A stretch of DNA of 64,000 bases from Synechococcus sp. WH 8016. GTDB lineage: Bacteria; Cyanobacteriota; Cyanobacteriia; PCC-6307; Cyanobiaceae. The notes beneath the pieces were generated by a model. It made no database searches. It saw only the letters and a program-made list of their open reading frames with translations, and had not been told where the DNA came from. The position numbers and the translations under genes were made by a program. The stretch lies in the NCBI RefSeq assembly GCF_000230675.1, contig NZ_AGIK01000001.1, positions 1,178,001-1,242,000 on the forward strand. The letters run 5' to 3'. Position 1 is the stretch's first letter. The number at the start of each line of letters is the position of its first letter. Below, piece by piece: positions 19,975 to 29,099 of this stretch.

Positions 19975-21093
19975 ATGGTTATGGCTCGCCTGCCACGCGT
20001 GACAATCGTCTTGGGCACGAGGCCTGAAGCCATCAAATTGGCGCCTGTGATCCAAGAATTCCGGGCCTGTAAGGCCTTGGAAACCCGAGTTGTGCTGACA
20101 GGTCAGCACCGGGAGATGGTGTCTCAAGTGATGGATTTGTTTGGCCTGAGTGCCGATCTGGATCTCAATCTGATGGCACCACGACAAACGCTTACGCACG
20201 TGACTTGTGCAGCGCTGCAGGGCTTGCGAGATGAATTCCAAGCATTTCCTCCACAGCTTGTTCTGGTTCAAGGAGACACCACCACGGCCTTCGCGGCAGC
20301 CCTCTCCGCTTTCTACGAGCAAATTCCCGTTGGTCACGTCGAAGCCGGACTGCGTACGGACAATCTTCTCGATCCTTTTCCAGAAGAAGCCAACCGTCGT
20401 TTGATTTCTCAAATTTCGCATCTTCACTTTGCTCCCACACAGCAATCAGAAGCCAACCTCCAAGCGTCTGGGGTTGTTGGTCGCGTGTTGCTTACAGGCA
20501 ACACGGTGATTGATGCCCTGCTGCGAATGTCAGAGCGCGCCCCTGCGTTGAGCGACTTCGCCATCGATTGGGACGCGCAAAGGGTGATTTTGGCAACCGT
20601 GCACCGTCGCGAAAATTGGGGTGACCGCCTCAAGAACATCGCGGATGGAATGCTGCGTGTGCTCGACAGTCATCCCGACACCGTGTTGCTGTTGCCTTTG
20701 CATCGCAACCCAACCGTGCGTGAACCTCTACAGGCCCTGCTAGGGGAGCATCCCCGCGTGGTGCTGACAGAGCCCCTGGATTACGACCGCTTGGTGGCAG
20801 CCATGAAGGGCTGCACGCTCCTACTCACAGACTCCGGTGGGTTGCAGGAAGAAGCACCCGCTCTCGGGAAACCGGTTCTGGTGCTGCGTGAAACCACCGA
20901 ACGACCCGAAGCCGTTGAGGCCGGAACAGCCCGATTGGTGGGAACGGATCCAACCACGATTCACCGGGAAGCCTCCCTGTTGTTGGAGAACAGCGAGGCC
21001 TACAACGCCATGGCGAAAGCCGTGAATCCCTTTGGCGATGGCCACGCGAGTGAAAGGATTCTTGGGGCGGCCCTTGAACTCTTGGCAAGCTGA
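19975..21093 (+). CDS. wecB: UDP-N-acetylglucosamine 2-epimerase (non-hydrolysing)
   Basis: Interconverts UDP-GlcNAc and UDP-ManNAc, supplying ManNAc(A) for surface polysaccharide. The 372-residue protein shows VLGTRPEAIKLAPVI near the start, LVQGDTTTAFAAALSAF, GHVEAGLRT, PFPEEANRR, ATVHRRENWG and LLTDSGGLQEEAPALGKPVL, all diagnostic for the WecB/MnaA family. ATG 19975 or 19981 may start it. No other polysaccharide gene is adjacent, so its product pathway is not defined by context. Confidence 0.94.
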   Translation: MVMARLPRVTIVLGTRPEAIKLAPVIQEFRACKALETRVVLTGQHREMVSQVMDLFGLSADLDLNLMAPRQTLTHVTCAALQGLRDEFQAFPPQLVLVQGDTTTAFAAALSAFYEQIPVGHVEAGLRTDNLLDPFPEEANRRLISQISHLHFAPTQQSEANLQASGVVGRVLLTGNTVIDALLRMSERAPALSDFAIDWDAQRVILATVHRRENWGDRLKNIADGMLRVLDSHPDTVLLLPLHRNPTVREPLQALLGEHPRVVLTEPLDYDRLVAAMKGCTLLLTDSGGLQEEAPALGKPVLVLRETTERPEAVEAGTARLVGTDPTTIHREASLLLENSEAYNAMAKAVNPFGDGHASERILGAALELLAS

Positions 21094-21703
21094 CGCAGCC
21101 CTTAGTTCTTGCGGTGCTTACCGCTGGTTGCTGCATCGGCCCATTCAATCCAGGCATCACAGCTCGGAACAGAGACGGGTGCTGCTGTTCGTTGGACTGA
21201 ATCCGTCGCGAGCCGATGGACAGCGAGACGACCCAACCCTGCGACGGCTTCAAGGCTTTTCCCAGCACTGGGGGTATCACCATCTTGTGGTCCTCAATTT
21301 GTTTGCCCGCATCTCCCCCTCCCCCTCACAGCTCTGCCGTTGCAGCGAGCCAATCGGCGCTGAAAATGATCTGATTTTGCGCAGCTGGTTCCAGCGGTGG
21401 GCCCAACAGCCCGCATGGGATCTTTGGCTGGGATGGGGGGTCGGCGGAGGACTGCAGCAACGGGATAAGGCGATCTTGAAAATGTTGAGCGACGTCAGCG
21501 ATCAACGAGGAGAGCTTCCACCCCCTTTTGTGGCTGGCTTGACCAAAGCGGGCTATCCCCGCCACCCCCTCTACCTTCCCCGTGATGTACAGAGAGTTGC
21601 CTGGGCAGTACGGTTCCTAGATGAACCGCACTCCGCGCCGGTATCGGATCTCCCTTCACCTGTCTGGCGGACAGACCGAAGTGGTGCATTTCACGTCACT
21701 TGA
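21032..21703 (+). CDS. DUF1643 family protein
   Basis: A protein of up to 223 residues matching DUF1643 as I remember it: RVLLFVGLNPSRADGQRDDPTLRR in the first half, then HHLVVLNLFARISPSP and LWLGWGVGG. Function is unknown to me. The start is uncertain: the ATG at 21032 would overlap wecB by 62 bp, and GTG 21050 or TTG 21059 are alternatives. The last 83 bp also overlap, in another frame, a conserved-looking 81-residue gene, so its C-terminal tail is poorly constrained. Confidence 0.72.
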   Translation: MAMATRVKGFLGRPLNSWQADAALSSCGAYRWLLHRPIQSRHHSSEQRRVLLFVGLNPSRADGQRDDPTLRRLQGFSQHWGYHHLVVLNLFARISPSPSQLCRCSEPIGAENDLILRSWFQRWAQQPAWDLWLGWGVGGGLQQRDKAILKMLSDVSDQRGELPPPFVAGLTKAGYPRHPLYLPRDVQRVAWAVRFLDEPHSAPVSDLPSPVWRTDRSGAFHVT

Positions 21704-21866
21704 TCAATTCCAGGATTGGTATCAAGGCTTGGTTAACGCCAGTGCTGAAGGGGCTTTTGTGAATGTTCCCCTCAGTGAACTAGACGGTGAGTTTCTGGTC
21801 GTGCGTCCAGATGCCGTCATCGGAATGCGGGTTGAACCGCAATACGCCTTGATCGATGACGCCTGA
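21621..21866 (+). CDS. Small conserved hypothetical protein
   Basis: An 81-residue soluble protein starting MNRTPRRYRISLHLSGGQTE, with FTSLDQFQDWYQGLV and a final [13 protein letters not shown]. The regular alternation of hydrophobic residues and clean start argue for a real gene despite the 83-bp overlap with the DUF1643 gene. It overlaps the following antiporter start by 11 bp, suggesting translational coupling. I do not recognise the family. Confidence 0.6.
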   Translation: MNRTPRRYRISLHLSGGQTEVVHFTSLDQFQDWYQGLVNASAEGAFVNVPLSELDGEFLVVRPDAVIGMRVEPQYALIDDA

Positions 21867-23133
21867 GCGTTTAGGGCTGCTTTGGGGCATCACGGTCTTT
21901 GCGGGTGCAGGGGCGAGGCTGCTAGCGGCTTTATCCAATATCAATGGCGTGGTTTTGCTGTTGCTTTCAGGGCTGCTGATCGGGCGCTCTGGCCTAGGGC
22001 TCGTTGAGCCTCTCGATCTCGGGCAAGGGCTACAAACCATCGTTGGACTGTTGGTGAGCTTGGTGTTGTTTGACGGAGGTCTCAACCTTCGTCTACCCGG
22101 GGACACGATTAAAGCCACCGTGCTTCGCATCTCAGTCCTGAGAATCTTCATTTCTCTTGGTGCGGGAATGCTTGCTGCGCACTGGCTCGCCGGCCTTGGA
22201 TGGTCCTTGGCTGCAGTCTTTAGCGCCATCGTGCTGGCCACCGGGCCCACCGTGGTCACCCCGATCGTGAAACAAATCCGCTTAGCCCATCCCCTGGGAG
22301 ATGTGCTGGAAGCGGAAGGACTGGTGCTCGAGCCCATTGGAGCGGTGTTGGCCCTGCTGCTCCTGGAACTCGCTCTAGGCGACTTGCACGGCTGGCGTGA
22401 ATTGGCCCAGGGCTTGCTGGCACGCCTCGGAGGGGGAGTGCTCATTGGGGTCACGGTTGGTTGGCTTTTATCTGAGGGGCTACGACGCCTGAATTCTTCG
22501 CAACCCGTCGGATTGCGCCTACAGCTCACGCTGGGGGCGTTGTTCCTGATGTTTGGGATTGCCGAATGGCTCCTGCCTGAATCAGGGCTACCGGCATCCG
22601 TGGCCGCAGGCGTCGTGGTCGGTCGTCGATCAACCGAAGAAGCCGGTCAGCTCGATGAGCTGATCCGAGAATTGGCTGCACTCGCCATCACCATGCTGTT
22701 TCCGTTATTGGCAGCAGACGTGTCTTGGGCTGAGCTCAGTCCGCTTGGATGGGGCGGTGTGAGCTGTGTCTTGCTGCTCATGTTTGTGGTGCGACCAGTC
22801 GCCGTGAGTGTGGCCACAGTCGGTTTGCCCTTGGTGTGGCGACAAAAATTGTTTATGGCCTGGCTGGCTCCAAGAGGAATCGTCACAGCAGCGGTGGCCT
22901 CATTGTTTGCGATCCGCCTTGAGCAGGCTGGGATTTTGGGTGCAGGTCGGCTGCAAGGGTTGGTATTCCTCACAATTTTGATGACCGTTGGCATCCAAGG
23001 CTTAACAGCACAACCGCTGGCGCGCGTTCTTGGCTTGATTGCTGAGGGGCCAGAAGACTCTGACCCCACGGCGTCTGCCTCGTCAGAGGCAGCGACGCAA
23101 GCGCTGCCGATCGTTCCCGAGTCTGGCCAGTAA
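21856..23133 (+). CDS. Cation:proton antiporter, CPA1/NhaP type
   Basis: A 425-residue polytopic membrane protein with about 12 hydrophobic segments. Family marks include [34 protein letters not shown] and [23 protein letters not shown], where the acidic residues form the ion site, and [17 protein letters not shown], the conserved Arg-containing helix. It likely exchanges Na+ or K+ for H+ across the plasma or thylakoid membrane; the ion is not determined. There is no C-terminal TrkA domain. The 3' end overlaps the convergent gltX by 51 bp. Confidence 0.85.
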   Translation: MTPERLGLLWGITVFAGAGARLLAALSNINGVVLLLLSGLLIGRSGLGLVEPLDLGQGLQTIVGLLVSLVLFDGGLNLRLPGDTIKATVLRISVLRIFISLGAGMLAAHWLAGLGWSLAAVFSAIVLATGPTVVTPIVKQIRLAHPLGDVLEAEGLVLEPIGAVLALLLLELALGDLHGWRELAQGLLARLGGGVLIGVTVGWLLSEGLRRLNSSQPVGLRLQLTLGALFLMFGIAEWLLPESGLPASVAAGVVVGRRSTEEAGQLDELIRELAALAITMLFPLLAADVSWAELSPLGWGGVSCVLLLMFVVRPVAVSVATVGLPLVWRQKLFMAWLAPRGIVTAAVASLFAIRLEQAGILGAGRLQGLVFLTILMTVGIQGLTAQPLARVLGLIAEGPEDSDPTASASSEAATQALPIVPESGQ

Positions 23134-24513
23134 TGCCCATGTGGTGATGAGGTCTGGCCCCTGCAGGCGACCGAGCAACGCGGCCCTAAGACTCTTCATC
23201 AAGACGCCCTTCTTGACATCAGCGGTGGCAGCCGCCTCTTTGAGCAAGGTTTGGGCGCGCTCAACATCGAGACCATCCCATGGATTCAGCTCAAGAGCGG
23301 AGAGAAGTGCCTGAAGGGCAGGACGCGCTCCTGCTTGCTCCAGTTGCTTCAGTCCATCCTCTTCTAGGGGGGGCTCTTCAAAAAAGGGCTGGGCTTGGGT
23401 CACTCCGTCTTCAATCAAGGTGAGCGACGGTCCAAGCAAAACAACTAGGTCGTTGGCCCAAACAGGATCGCTAGCAACCCAGCCTTGTTGCCGCCAGCGG
23501 GGTTCAAGGACTTCGAGAAGCTCGTCAGGCGAGCAACCATGCAAAATCTGGGCATTGAGCCAGTTGAGCTTGTCCCAATCGAATTTGGCTCCTGCTTTGT
23601 TCACCCGATCAAAACTGAAAACGTCGGCTGCTTCTCGAAGCGTGAACCGTTCCTCCATTCCTTCCGGTACAGACCAACCGAGCAGGGTCATGTAATTGGC
23701 TAAGGCCTCTGCGGTGTAACCCATGGCCTGAAAATCGCCAATGGAGGTCACCCCATCACGCTTCGACAGCTTTCTCCCCTCTGGATTGAGGATCAAGGGC
23801 GTATGGGCAAACGTTGGGCAGGTCAACCCAAGCGCTTGATACAGCAAAAGTTGCTTGGCCGTATTGGCAATGTGATCCTCACCTCGAATCACGTGGCTGA
23901 TGGCCATAGCGGCATCATCAACCACGACCACGAGGTTGTAGAGGGGGTCACCAACCGTGTTGGCAGGAGCACGTCTGGCGATCACCATGTCGCCACCAAG
24001 ATCCGCTCCTCGCCATTGCATCGGACCGCGCACCATATCGGTCCAAGCAATGGTGGCTTCGTCATCAATGCGAAAACGGATCACCGCCTCTCGCCCTTCA
24101 GCCCGATAGGCCTCCTCCTGTTCAGCACTGAGATGGCGATGACGGTTGTCGTACCGAGGTGGCTTCCCTGAAGCCCTCTGCGCTTCACGCATGGCATCCA
24201 ATTCTTGCTCGCTGGCATAACAGCGATAGGCAAGACCTTGATCGAGCAATTGACTGATCGCCTGTCGATGGGATTCAATCCGCTCGCTTTGGATGACCGG
24301 TTCCTCATCCCAGTCCAGGCCAAGCCAGTGCAAGCCATCAAGAATATTTTGTGTGAACTCTGGCTTGGATCGCTCTTTATCGGTGTCCTCAATTCTCAGC
24401 AAAAATTGGCCGTTTTGGTGTCGGGCAAACAGCCAATTAAAAACAGCTGTGCGAGCTGTTCCGATATGAAGCGTGCCGGTGGGGCTTGGGGCCAGACGAA
24501 CGCGAACCGTCAC
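23083..24513 (-). CDS. gltX: Glutamate--tRNA ligase
   Basis: Charges tRNA-Glu, which also feeds tetrapyrrole synthesis through glutamyl-tRNA reductase. The 476-residue class I synthetase starts [20 protein letters not shown] (HIGH motif variant HIGT), has [20 protein letters not shown] (KMSKS variant KLSKR) and an anticodon-binding C-terminal helical domain. Length is usual. tRNA-Asp lies 19 bp upstream on the same strand. A second synthetase-like gene, gluQ, lies at 34565-35491. Confidence 0.97.
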   Translation of the reverse strand: MTVRVRLAPSPTGTLHIGTARTAVFNWLFARHQNGQFLLRIEDTDKERSKPEFTQNILDGLHWLGLDWDEEPVIQSERIESHRQAISQLLDQGLAYRCYASEQELDAMREAQRASGKPPRYDNRHRHLSAEQEEAYRAEGREAVIRFRIDDEATIAWTDMVRGPMQWRGADLGGDMVIARRAPANTVGDPLYNLVVVVDDAAMAISHVIRGEDHIANTAKQLLLYQALGLTCPTFAHTPLILNPEGRKLSKRDGVTSIGDFQAMGYTAEALANYMTLLGWSVPEGMEERFTLREAADVFSFDRVNKAGAKFDWDKLNWLNAQILHGCSPDELLEVLEPRWRQQGWVASDPVWANDLVVLLGPSLTLIEDGVTQAQPFFEEPPLEEDGLKQLEQAGARPALQALLSALELNPWDGLDVERAQTLLKEAAATADVKKGVLMKSLRAALLGRLQGPDLITTWALLARLGNDRQRLRRCL

Positions 24514-24532
24514 TAAGCCGGAAGAATGAAAA

Positions 24533-24606
24533 CGGGACCGACGGGATTCGAACCCGCAACTTCCGCCGTGACAGGGCGGTGCTCTAACCGATTGAACTAC
24601 GGTCCC
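24533..24606 (-). tRNA. tRNA-Asp (anticodon GTC)
   Basis: A 74-nt cloverleaf on the minus strand. The acceptor GGGACCG pairs with CGGTCCC, the anticodon loop contains GTC between CCGCC and GGCGG, and the T arm is GCGGG-TTCGAAT-CCCGT. Discriminator G; CCA not encoded. It lies just upstream of gltX. Confidence 0.97.
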
Positions 24607-24903
24607 AGGTTGAACTCAATGGAAGGAGCTTTACCCACAAAGAGTGCACTTGCCGCTCACGCGACTTGGCCAGTATCAACTGCCGCCCTGCCCTGCGTCA
24701 ACACACTCGTAGGGGCACCAACGTTTTCTGAGCTTCCCCCTGTGATCTGCCATTGGAGGGTCTGGGAGAGACAGCCTCTTCAAAGGCCAAAGCCAACACA
24801 AAACGCTTCGAGAATGAGGCACGGAACAGGCCAAGCCATGGATGGACACACTCCTCCCTGGAGGGGAGATCAAACCCATCCCAAGAAAGGCGCACAAGCA
24901 AAC
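24607..24903. other. Intergenic spacer without a convincing gene
   Basis: Between tRNA-Asp and the terminator of the 62-residue gene. Short open frames exist on both strands, but they have low-complexity, charge-rich translations with no start signal or recognisable pattern, and the longest runs straight through the tRNA. It presumably contains the promoter for tRNA-Asp/gltX. I see nothing else in it. Confidence 0.5.
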
Positions 24904-24932
24904 AAAAAAAATCCTCCCTCTGCGGGGAGGAT
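24904..24932 (-). terminator. Intrinsic terminator of the 62-residue gene
   Basis: On the minus strand ATCCTCCC and GGGAGGAT form an 8-bp stem with a 6-nt loop, followed by seven T. It lies 28 bp after the stop of the gene at 24961-25149 and should separate that gene from tRNA-Asp/gltX. Confidence 0.85.
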
Positions 24933-24960
24933 GAAGGATGAGCCGGAGCCAAAATGCGGC

Positions 24961-25149
24961 TCAGGGACGGAATCCAGCTGGTTCGATCAAACGCACTTGA
25001 TTCCCTCGAGCCGTGAATTCACGGCCTTGGTCGCTTTGAACGACGACTCGTCCACCGGACTTAACGCGAATCACTCGTGCACGAACCCAGCCGAGAGCGG
25101 CTGATTCGAGCACTTTGACCACATCACCAGGTTGAAGATCCAACTCCAT
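24961..25149 (-). CDS. 62-residue 'hyperconserved' picocyanobacterial protein
   Basis: A 62-residue protein beginning MELDLQPGDVVKVLESAALG and containing RVIRVKSGGRVVVQSDQGRE; the beta-rich pattern looks like a small SH3-type barrel, as in nucleic-acid- or ribosome-binding proteins. It sits between tRNA-Asp and tRNA-Trp with gltX and rplS as next neighbours. From memory, a protein of exactly this length and context was described as nearly invariant across Prochlorococcus and marine Synechococcus and proposed to act in translation; I cannot verify identity here. ATG 25149 is preferred over the open 23 codons upstream, which run into the tRNA. It has its own terminator. Confidence 0.85.
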   Translation of the reverse strand: MELDLQPGDVVKVLESAALGWVRARVIRVKSGGRVVVQSDQGREFTARGNQVRLIEPAGFRP

Positions 25150-25188
25150 GCTCGAAATCAGGAAAACTGCAAGTAAGGGGTCATCGGA

Positions 25189-25261
25189 CGCGCCGTGGAG
25201 GACTTGAACCCCCGACATCAGGTTTTGGAGACCTGCGTTCTACCAACTGAACTAACGGCGC
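25189..25261 (-). tRNA. tRNA-Trp (anticodon CCA)
   Basis: A 73-nt cloverleaf on the minus strand. The acceptor GCGCCGT pairs with ACGGCGC, the anticodon stem CAGGT/ACCTG encloses CTCCAAA (anticodon CCA), and the T arm ends in GGGTTCAAGTCCT. Discriminator G. It is 39 bp upstream of the 62-residue gene. Confidence 0.97.
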
Positions 25262-25279
25262 AAGGCGATGAACCCCTCA

Positions 25280-25298
25280 GCCATCGAAAAACGATGGC
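25280..25298 (-). other. Hairpin between rplS and tRNA-Trp
   Basis: Perfect 7-bp arms GCCATCG / CGATGGC around a 5-nt A-run (T on the transcribed strand). There is no T tract after it, so it is a weak terminator candidate; it could be an RNA-processing site separating rplS mRNA from the tRNA. Confidence 0.4.
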
Positions 25299-25321
25299 AT
25301 TAATTCGTTGAAGCGAAAGCC

Positions 25322-25780
25322 TCAGCGATCGAAGCGCTGCTTCACGCGAGTGGCCTTGCCCACCCGGTCCCGCAGATAAAAGAGCTTCGCACGCCTTACT
25401 TTACCGCGACGCTCAATCTTCACTGAGGCCACTTGTGGGCTGTGGAGCATAAAAACACGCTCAACACCGATGCCCTGGAAGATGCGTCGCACCGTGATCG
25501 TCTGATTAAGACTTCCATGGCGCTTAGCGATCACAACGCCCTCATAGGGCTGGACACGCTCCTTATTGCCCTCGCTGATGCGAACACCAACACGCACGGT
25601 GTCGCCGACGTAAATCTCAGGAAGATCGCTCTTCAACTGAGCGTCCTCGAATTCCTTAATCAGTGCTGAAGCACTCATCTTCTTCGAATCTTTCGCCGTT
25701 GATTTTTCAGCAACAGCAGTTGCTCCGCTGGTCGCCTCAGTGGCGACGTCCACAGACGTCTCTATCGGGTCCACTGCCAT
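25322..25780 (-). CDS. rplS: 50S ribosomal protein L19
   Basis: Protein at the 30S-50S interface. The 152-residue product has the L19 core ([69 protein letters not shown]) preceded by about 40 residues of Ala/Thr/Glu-rich extension. The usual bacterial L19 is about 115 residues, so the extension is a lineage feature or the start is later (Met at SKKMSAS). ATG 25780 was used because the extension is in good coding context; an even longer frame upstream is rejected. Confidence 0.95.
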   Translation of the reverse strand: MAVDPIETSVDVATEATSGATAVAEKSTAKDSKKMSASALIKEFEDAQLKSDLPEIYVGDTVRVGVRISEGNKERVQPYEGVVIAKRHGSLNQTITVRRIFQGIGVERVFMLHSPQVASVKIERRGKVRRAKLFYLRDRVGKATRVKQRFDR

Positions 25781-25812
25781 CCCAGCTCCTGGTAACACGC
25801 CAAACAACCACC

Positions 25813-26139
25813 TTAACCCCCAGCCTCCTTCCGAGACGCAATCCACTGCCTTCGAACGTTTTGCAGAAGAAGCCAGGACCCCGTCGCCAGCATCCACAAC
25901 AGGCCAACCGCGTTAAGCAGGACGACGACTGGTTCGAGGGCAGGCCCCAGCCACTCGCCCTCATGGATCGTCATCAACCAATGGACTTGGTCACGGCTCA
26001 ACCCTCCCCAGTCCTTCGCCAACCGATAGGTCACTCCGGTACTAACGGTGACCAGCAAAGGGAGCACAACGAGAGGAGCCACCCAGCGATGCAATTGGCG
26101 TACGCGAACCAACAAGCGGGCCACCGTCGATCCCTCCAT
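25813..26139 (-). CDS. PepSY-associated transmembrane protein
   Basis: A 108-residue membrane protein with two or three helices. It starts [20 protein letters not shown] and includes [14 protein letters not shown], resembling PepSY_TM segments (HRW...G..., HxxxHxG) that in larger relatives sit in iron-reductase-like or peptidase-regulating proteins. Function unknown. The frame remains open to 26484 but that part is a shadow of map. It lies 32 bp upstream of rplS on the same strand. Confidence 0.7.
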   Translation of the reverse strand: MEGSTVARLLVRVRQLHRWVAPLVVLPLLVTVSTGVTYRLAKDWGGLSRDQVHWLMTIHEGEWLGPALEPVVVLLNAVGLLWMLATGSWLLLQNVRRQWIASRKEAGG

Positions 26140-26230
26140 TGCAATTGATAGCGTGACAGGAAGACTGTCTGTGGAGCGTCCGCTGTTGCGGCCTGCTTTA
26201 ACGGCCTGAAACAAGAAACGCTGTAACTCG

Positions 26231-27070
26231 ATGAATTTGTTCGCTGACCTCCTCGCCTCCACAAAAGCTTCCACCGTTACGGCCACAGGGCCGCGCATCC
26301 AGCAGAGACGCGGCGTGGAAATCAAGTCAGCTCGAGAGCTGAAAATCATGGCGAAAGCCAGTTCGATCGTCGCCACCGTTTTGCGCGAGATCATGGAGCT
26401 GGTTGAACCTGGCCAGACCACTGGCGATCTCGACGCCCATGCCGAGCGCCGCATCAGGGAAATGGGTGCAACCCCCAGTTTCATGGGTTACCACGGCTTC
26501 CCTGCAAGCATCTGCGCCAGCATCAACAACGAGGTGGTGCATGGCATCCCCAGCAACAAACGGGTCATCCATGCTGGCGATCTCCTCAAAGTGGATACGG
26601 GGGCCTATTTCGACGGCTACCACGGGGATAGCTGCATCACCGTTTGCGTCGGCGACGTCTCGGAAGAAGCACGAAAGCTCAGTCGTGTCGCTCAGGAATC
26701 ACTGATGGCTGGACTCTCCCAGATCCGTGCTGGGAATACGCTTCTCGACATCGCTGGAGCCGTTGAAGACCACGTCAAAGCCAATCACTTCAGCGTGGTG
26801 GAGGATTACACCGGCCATGGAGTTGGACGGAATCTCCATGAGGAGCCATCGGTGTTCAACTTCCGAACAGACGCTCTCCCCAATGTGAAATTGCGCCCAG
26901 GAATGACGCTAGCCGTTGAGCCCATTCTCAACGCAGGAAGCAATGCTTGCCGCACCCTCAAAGACCGCTGGACCGTCGTTACCAAGGATGGAAGTCTTTC
27001 CGCTCAGTGGGAGCACACCATCGTGGTGACCTCTGATGGTTGCGAGATCCTCACCGATCGGGGGGATTGA
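26231..27070 (+). CDS. map: Methionine aminopeptidase, type I
   Basis: Removes the initiator Met from nascent proteins. In the 279-residue product the metal ligands can be seen: the two Asp in [15 protein letters not shown], His in [14 protein letters not shown], Glu in AVEPILN and Glu in WEHTIVV; the substrate His is in [10 protein letters not shown] short 30-residue N-terminal extension precedes the [11 protein letters not shown] helix. It diverges from the PepSY-like gene, and its end overlaps a convergent SDR gene by 20 bp. Confidence 0.96.
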   Translation: MNLFADLLASTKASTVTATGPRIQQRRGVEIKSARELKIMAKASSIVATVLREIMELVEPGQTTGDLDAHAERRIREMGATPSFMGYHGFPASICASINNEVVHGIPSNKRVIHAGDLLKVDTGAYFDGYHGDSCITVCVGDVSEEARKLSRVAQESLMAGLSQIRAGNTLLDIAGAVEDHVKANHFSVVEDYTGHGVGRNLHEEPSVFNFRTDALPNVKLRPGMTLAVEPILNAGSNACRTLKDRWTVVTKDGSLSAQWEHTIVVTSDGCEILTDRGD

Positions 27071-27818
27071 TCTTCAAAGCGCGGCAATAAACCCTCCGAA
27101 TCAGTTCGATGGAGGGCATTAGAAGGTACGTAAGAGGGTTGGGGGTGACGATGATCAAGTTCACCCCAAGGCTTGCTTGCCAGAGCACCTGTTTAGCGAC
27201 AAAACCTGACGTCATCACCCCAATCGGGTTGAGATTGGAGCGAAACGGTCCGAGGATCAGTTTGCGAAGCCGCAATGCCTCACGCTGCTCCGCGTCACGG
27301 TTGTTCCAACGCGAGCTGACCAGCTCACCGATCAGCCGCTTGCTCAACTCATAGCCAGGGCTCAAGGCCGGTTGGATCTCGGCCTCTGACGTGTTGACCC
27401 AGAGCTCCCTCGGCTGTTCGCGGTTGAGATCTTGATCGGCGATGGTCTCGAACTGCTGCATCAAACGCCAATGGCTGAATGCATTCACCTCAAGGGCTTT
27501 GGAGAGAGTGTCTGGGCACTGGTCACCACCAGGGTTGATGCCGTGGTTCAAAACGAGCACATCAAGACCTTTGAGAATGGGCTCCAGCTGACGCTCATCT
27601 CCGCAAGACCAACGAACCCACTCTTGAGCTTCATCAGGCGACGCTTGGGCTTGGGGGCGCGGACGATGACTGAAAGCAATCACCCAGGCGCCCTCTGCGA
27701 TCAAAGCCTGGGTTAAGGCACGGCCCAGCGCACCACTCGCTCCAGTGATTCCCACTGTTCGTCCAGACCAACGCCCGGACAGGGGAGCAGCGGAGGAGGG
27801 AGATGCCTGTTTGGCCAT
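27051..27818 (-). CDS. Short-chain dehydrogenase/reductase, conserved cyanobacterial type
   Basis: A 255-residue NAD(P)-dependent oxidoreductase with [15 protein letters not shown] (cofactor loop), VLVLNHGIN (NAG equivalent) and the YxxxK catalytic pair in [12 protein letters not shown] with the preceding Ser of NTSEAEI. A C-terminal hydrophobic segment ([20 protein letters not shown]) is unusual for a soluble SDR and may anchor it to a membrane. Substrate unknown. Confidence 0.78.
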   Translation of the reverse strand: MAKQASPSSAAPLSGRWSGRTVGITGASGALGRALTQALIAEGAWVIAFSHRPRPQAQASPDEAQEWVRWSCGDERQLEPILKGLDVLVLNHGINPGGDQCPDTLSKALEVNAFSHWRLMQQFETIADQDLNREQPRELWVNTSEAEIQPALSPGYELSKRLIGELVSSRWNNRDAEQREALRLRKLILGPFRSNLNPIGVMTSGFVAKQVLWQASLGVNLIIVTPNPLTYLLMPSIELIRRVYCRALKINPPDR

Positions 27819-27943
27819 GAAAGGGGATTTGGATCAGGGGGGGGAAGCAACTTGGACGAAACCATTCACACCTTCACCGGCCCAACGATGACAGCACAAC
27901 GGGGCTTGACCTCTAAATTGCTGAACACGCCGGGATCTCCTGC

Positions 27944-29026
27944 ATGGGCAACACACTGCTGATCGGATCCTGTGAGCCGTTCAGCGGCAAATCCGCTCTC
28001 GTACTCGGATTAGCCCGCCATCTCCTGTCTGAAGGCCGGACTGTGCGCTTTGGCAAACCACTCGCCACAAGTCTTGAGTGGACGGCCAAAGGGTCTCCTT
28101 TGCCCGATCCATTGATTGATGACGATGTGCGTTTCGTTGGCACAACCCTTGGGCTCGACGAGACCCGCTTGATTCCATCCCTCCATCTGCTCTCTCCAGA
28201 GACCGCAGACACCCGTCTGAGACAGGGCAATTTGGAGGCAGGAACCGGGCTCGAGATGTTGTTGAAAGATCTACAAAACGATCAAGACAGCTTCACCATG
28301 CTCGAAGCGGCAGGAAGTCTGCACGAGGGTCTGATGTATGGCCTCAGCCTCGTTCAACTCGCTGAAGGACTATCTGCTCCAGTGGTTCTGGTGCATCTTT
28401 GGCAAGACAGCCGCAGCGTGGATGCCCTCCTCGCAGCCCAGCATCAGCTCGGCGATCGACTAGCCGGTGTTGTTTTGAATGCGGTGACACCTGATGAAGT
28501 CGAGGAATTGAATCAACACGTGGTGCCGGCTCTTCAGGCACTGGGATTAAAGGTCTTCGGGGTGATGCCCAGATCTCCCCTTCTACGCAGCGTCACCGTT
28601 GGAGAGCTGGTGAGACGTCTTGATGCGCGAGTGATTTGTTGCAAAGAACGCCTCGAACTCCTGGTTGAGACACTGAGTATCGGAGCCATGAATGTGAATT
28701 CAGCAATGGAATTCTTCAGGCGTCGGCGCAACATGGCTGTTGTGACAGGCGCTGATCGCACCGATATTCAGCTGGCAGCACTCGAGGCCTCAACGCAGTG
28801 CCTGATCCTCACCGGCGCTGGAGAGCCTCTCCCCCAACTGGTCAATCGTGCCGATGAATTGGAGGTGCCCCTTCTGAAGGTTGAGCACGACACGCTGGCC
28901 ACGGTTGAAGTGATTGAACAGGCCTTCGGACATGTGCGTCTCCACGAAACAGTGAAGGCCACCTATGCCTTCCGACTCGTTGAAGAGCACTGCCAGCTGA
29001 GCGAATTGTTTCGTGCCGTTAGCTGA
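27944..29026 (+). CDS. BioD-like P-loop and DRTGG-domain protein (phosphotransacetylase N-terminal type)
   Basis: A 360-residue protein with an N-terminal dethiobiotin-synthetase-like P-loop (LLIGSCEPFSGKSALVLGLA), a central AAGSLHEG motif, and a C-terminal DRTGG-like domain (IGAMNVNSAMEFFRRRRNMA, then VTGADRTDIQLAALE). The same two domains form the N-terminal regulatory half of some Pta enzymes; the acetyltransferase half is absent here. Such stand-alone proteins are common in cyanobacteria; role unknown. The next gene, 73 bp downstream on the same strand, encodes a SLOG-fold protein. Confidence 0.8.
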   Translation: MGNTLLIGSCEPFSGKSALVLGLARHLLSEGRTVRFGKPLATSLEWTAKGSPLPDPLIDDDVRFVGTTLGLDETRLIPSLHLLSPETADTRLRQGNLEAGTGLEMLLKDLQNDQDSFTMLEAAGSLHEGLMYGLSLVQLAEGLSAPVVLVHLWQDSRSVDALLAAQHQLGDRLAGVVLNAVTPDEVEELNQHVVPALQALGLKVFGVMPRSPLLRSVTVGELVRRLDARVICCKERLELLVETLSIGAMNVNSAMEFFRRRRNMAVVTGADRTDIQLAALEASTQCLILTGAGEPLPQLVNRADELEVPLLKVEHDTLATVEVIEQAFGHVRLHETVKATYAFRLVEEHCQLSELFRAVS

Positions 29027-29099
29027 GCGTTTGCGGAGCGATCTCACCTAGGCACACCTCTCTCGAGGGGCGCTGCTAGCGTTTGAAACTGCCAGTGGG

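Noticed and set aside
24526-25104. 192-codon plus-strand frame
   Set aside because: It begins inside tRNA-Asp and runs antisense to the 62-residue gene; low-complexity translation without a plausible start.
26140-26484. Upstream 115 codons of the PepSY-like frame
   Set aside because: They lie antisense to the start of map and translate to a random-looking Ser/Arg-rich sequence; the ATG at 26139 starts the hydrophobic protein.
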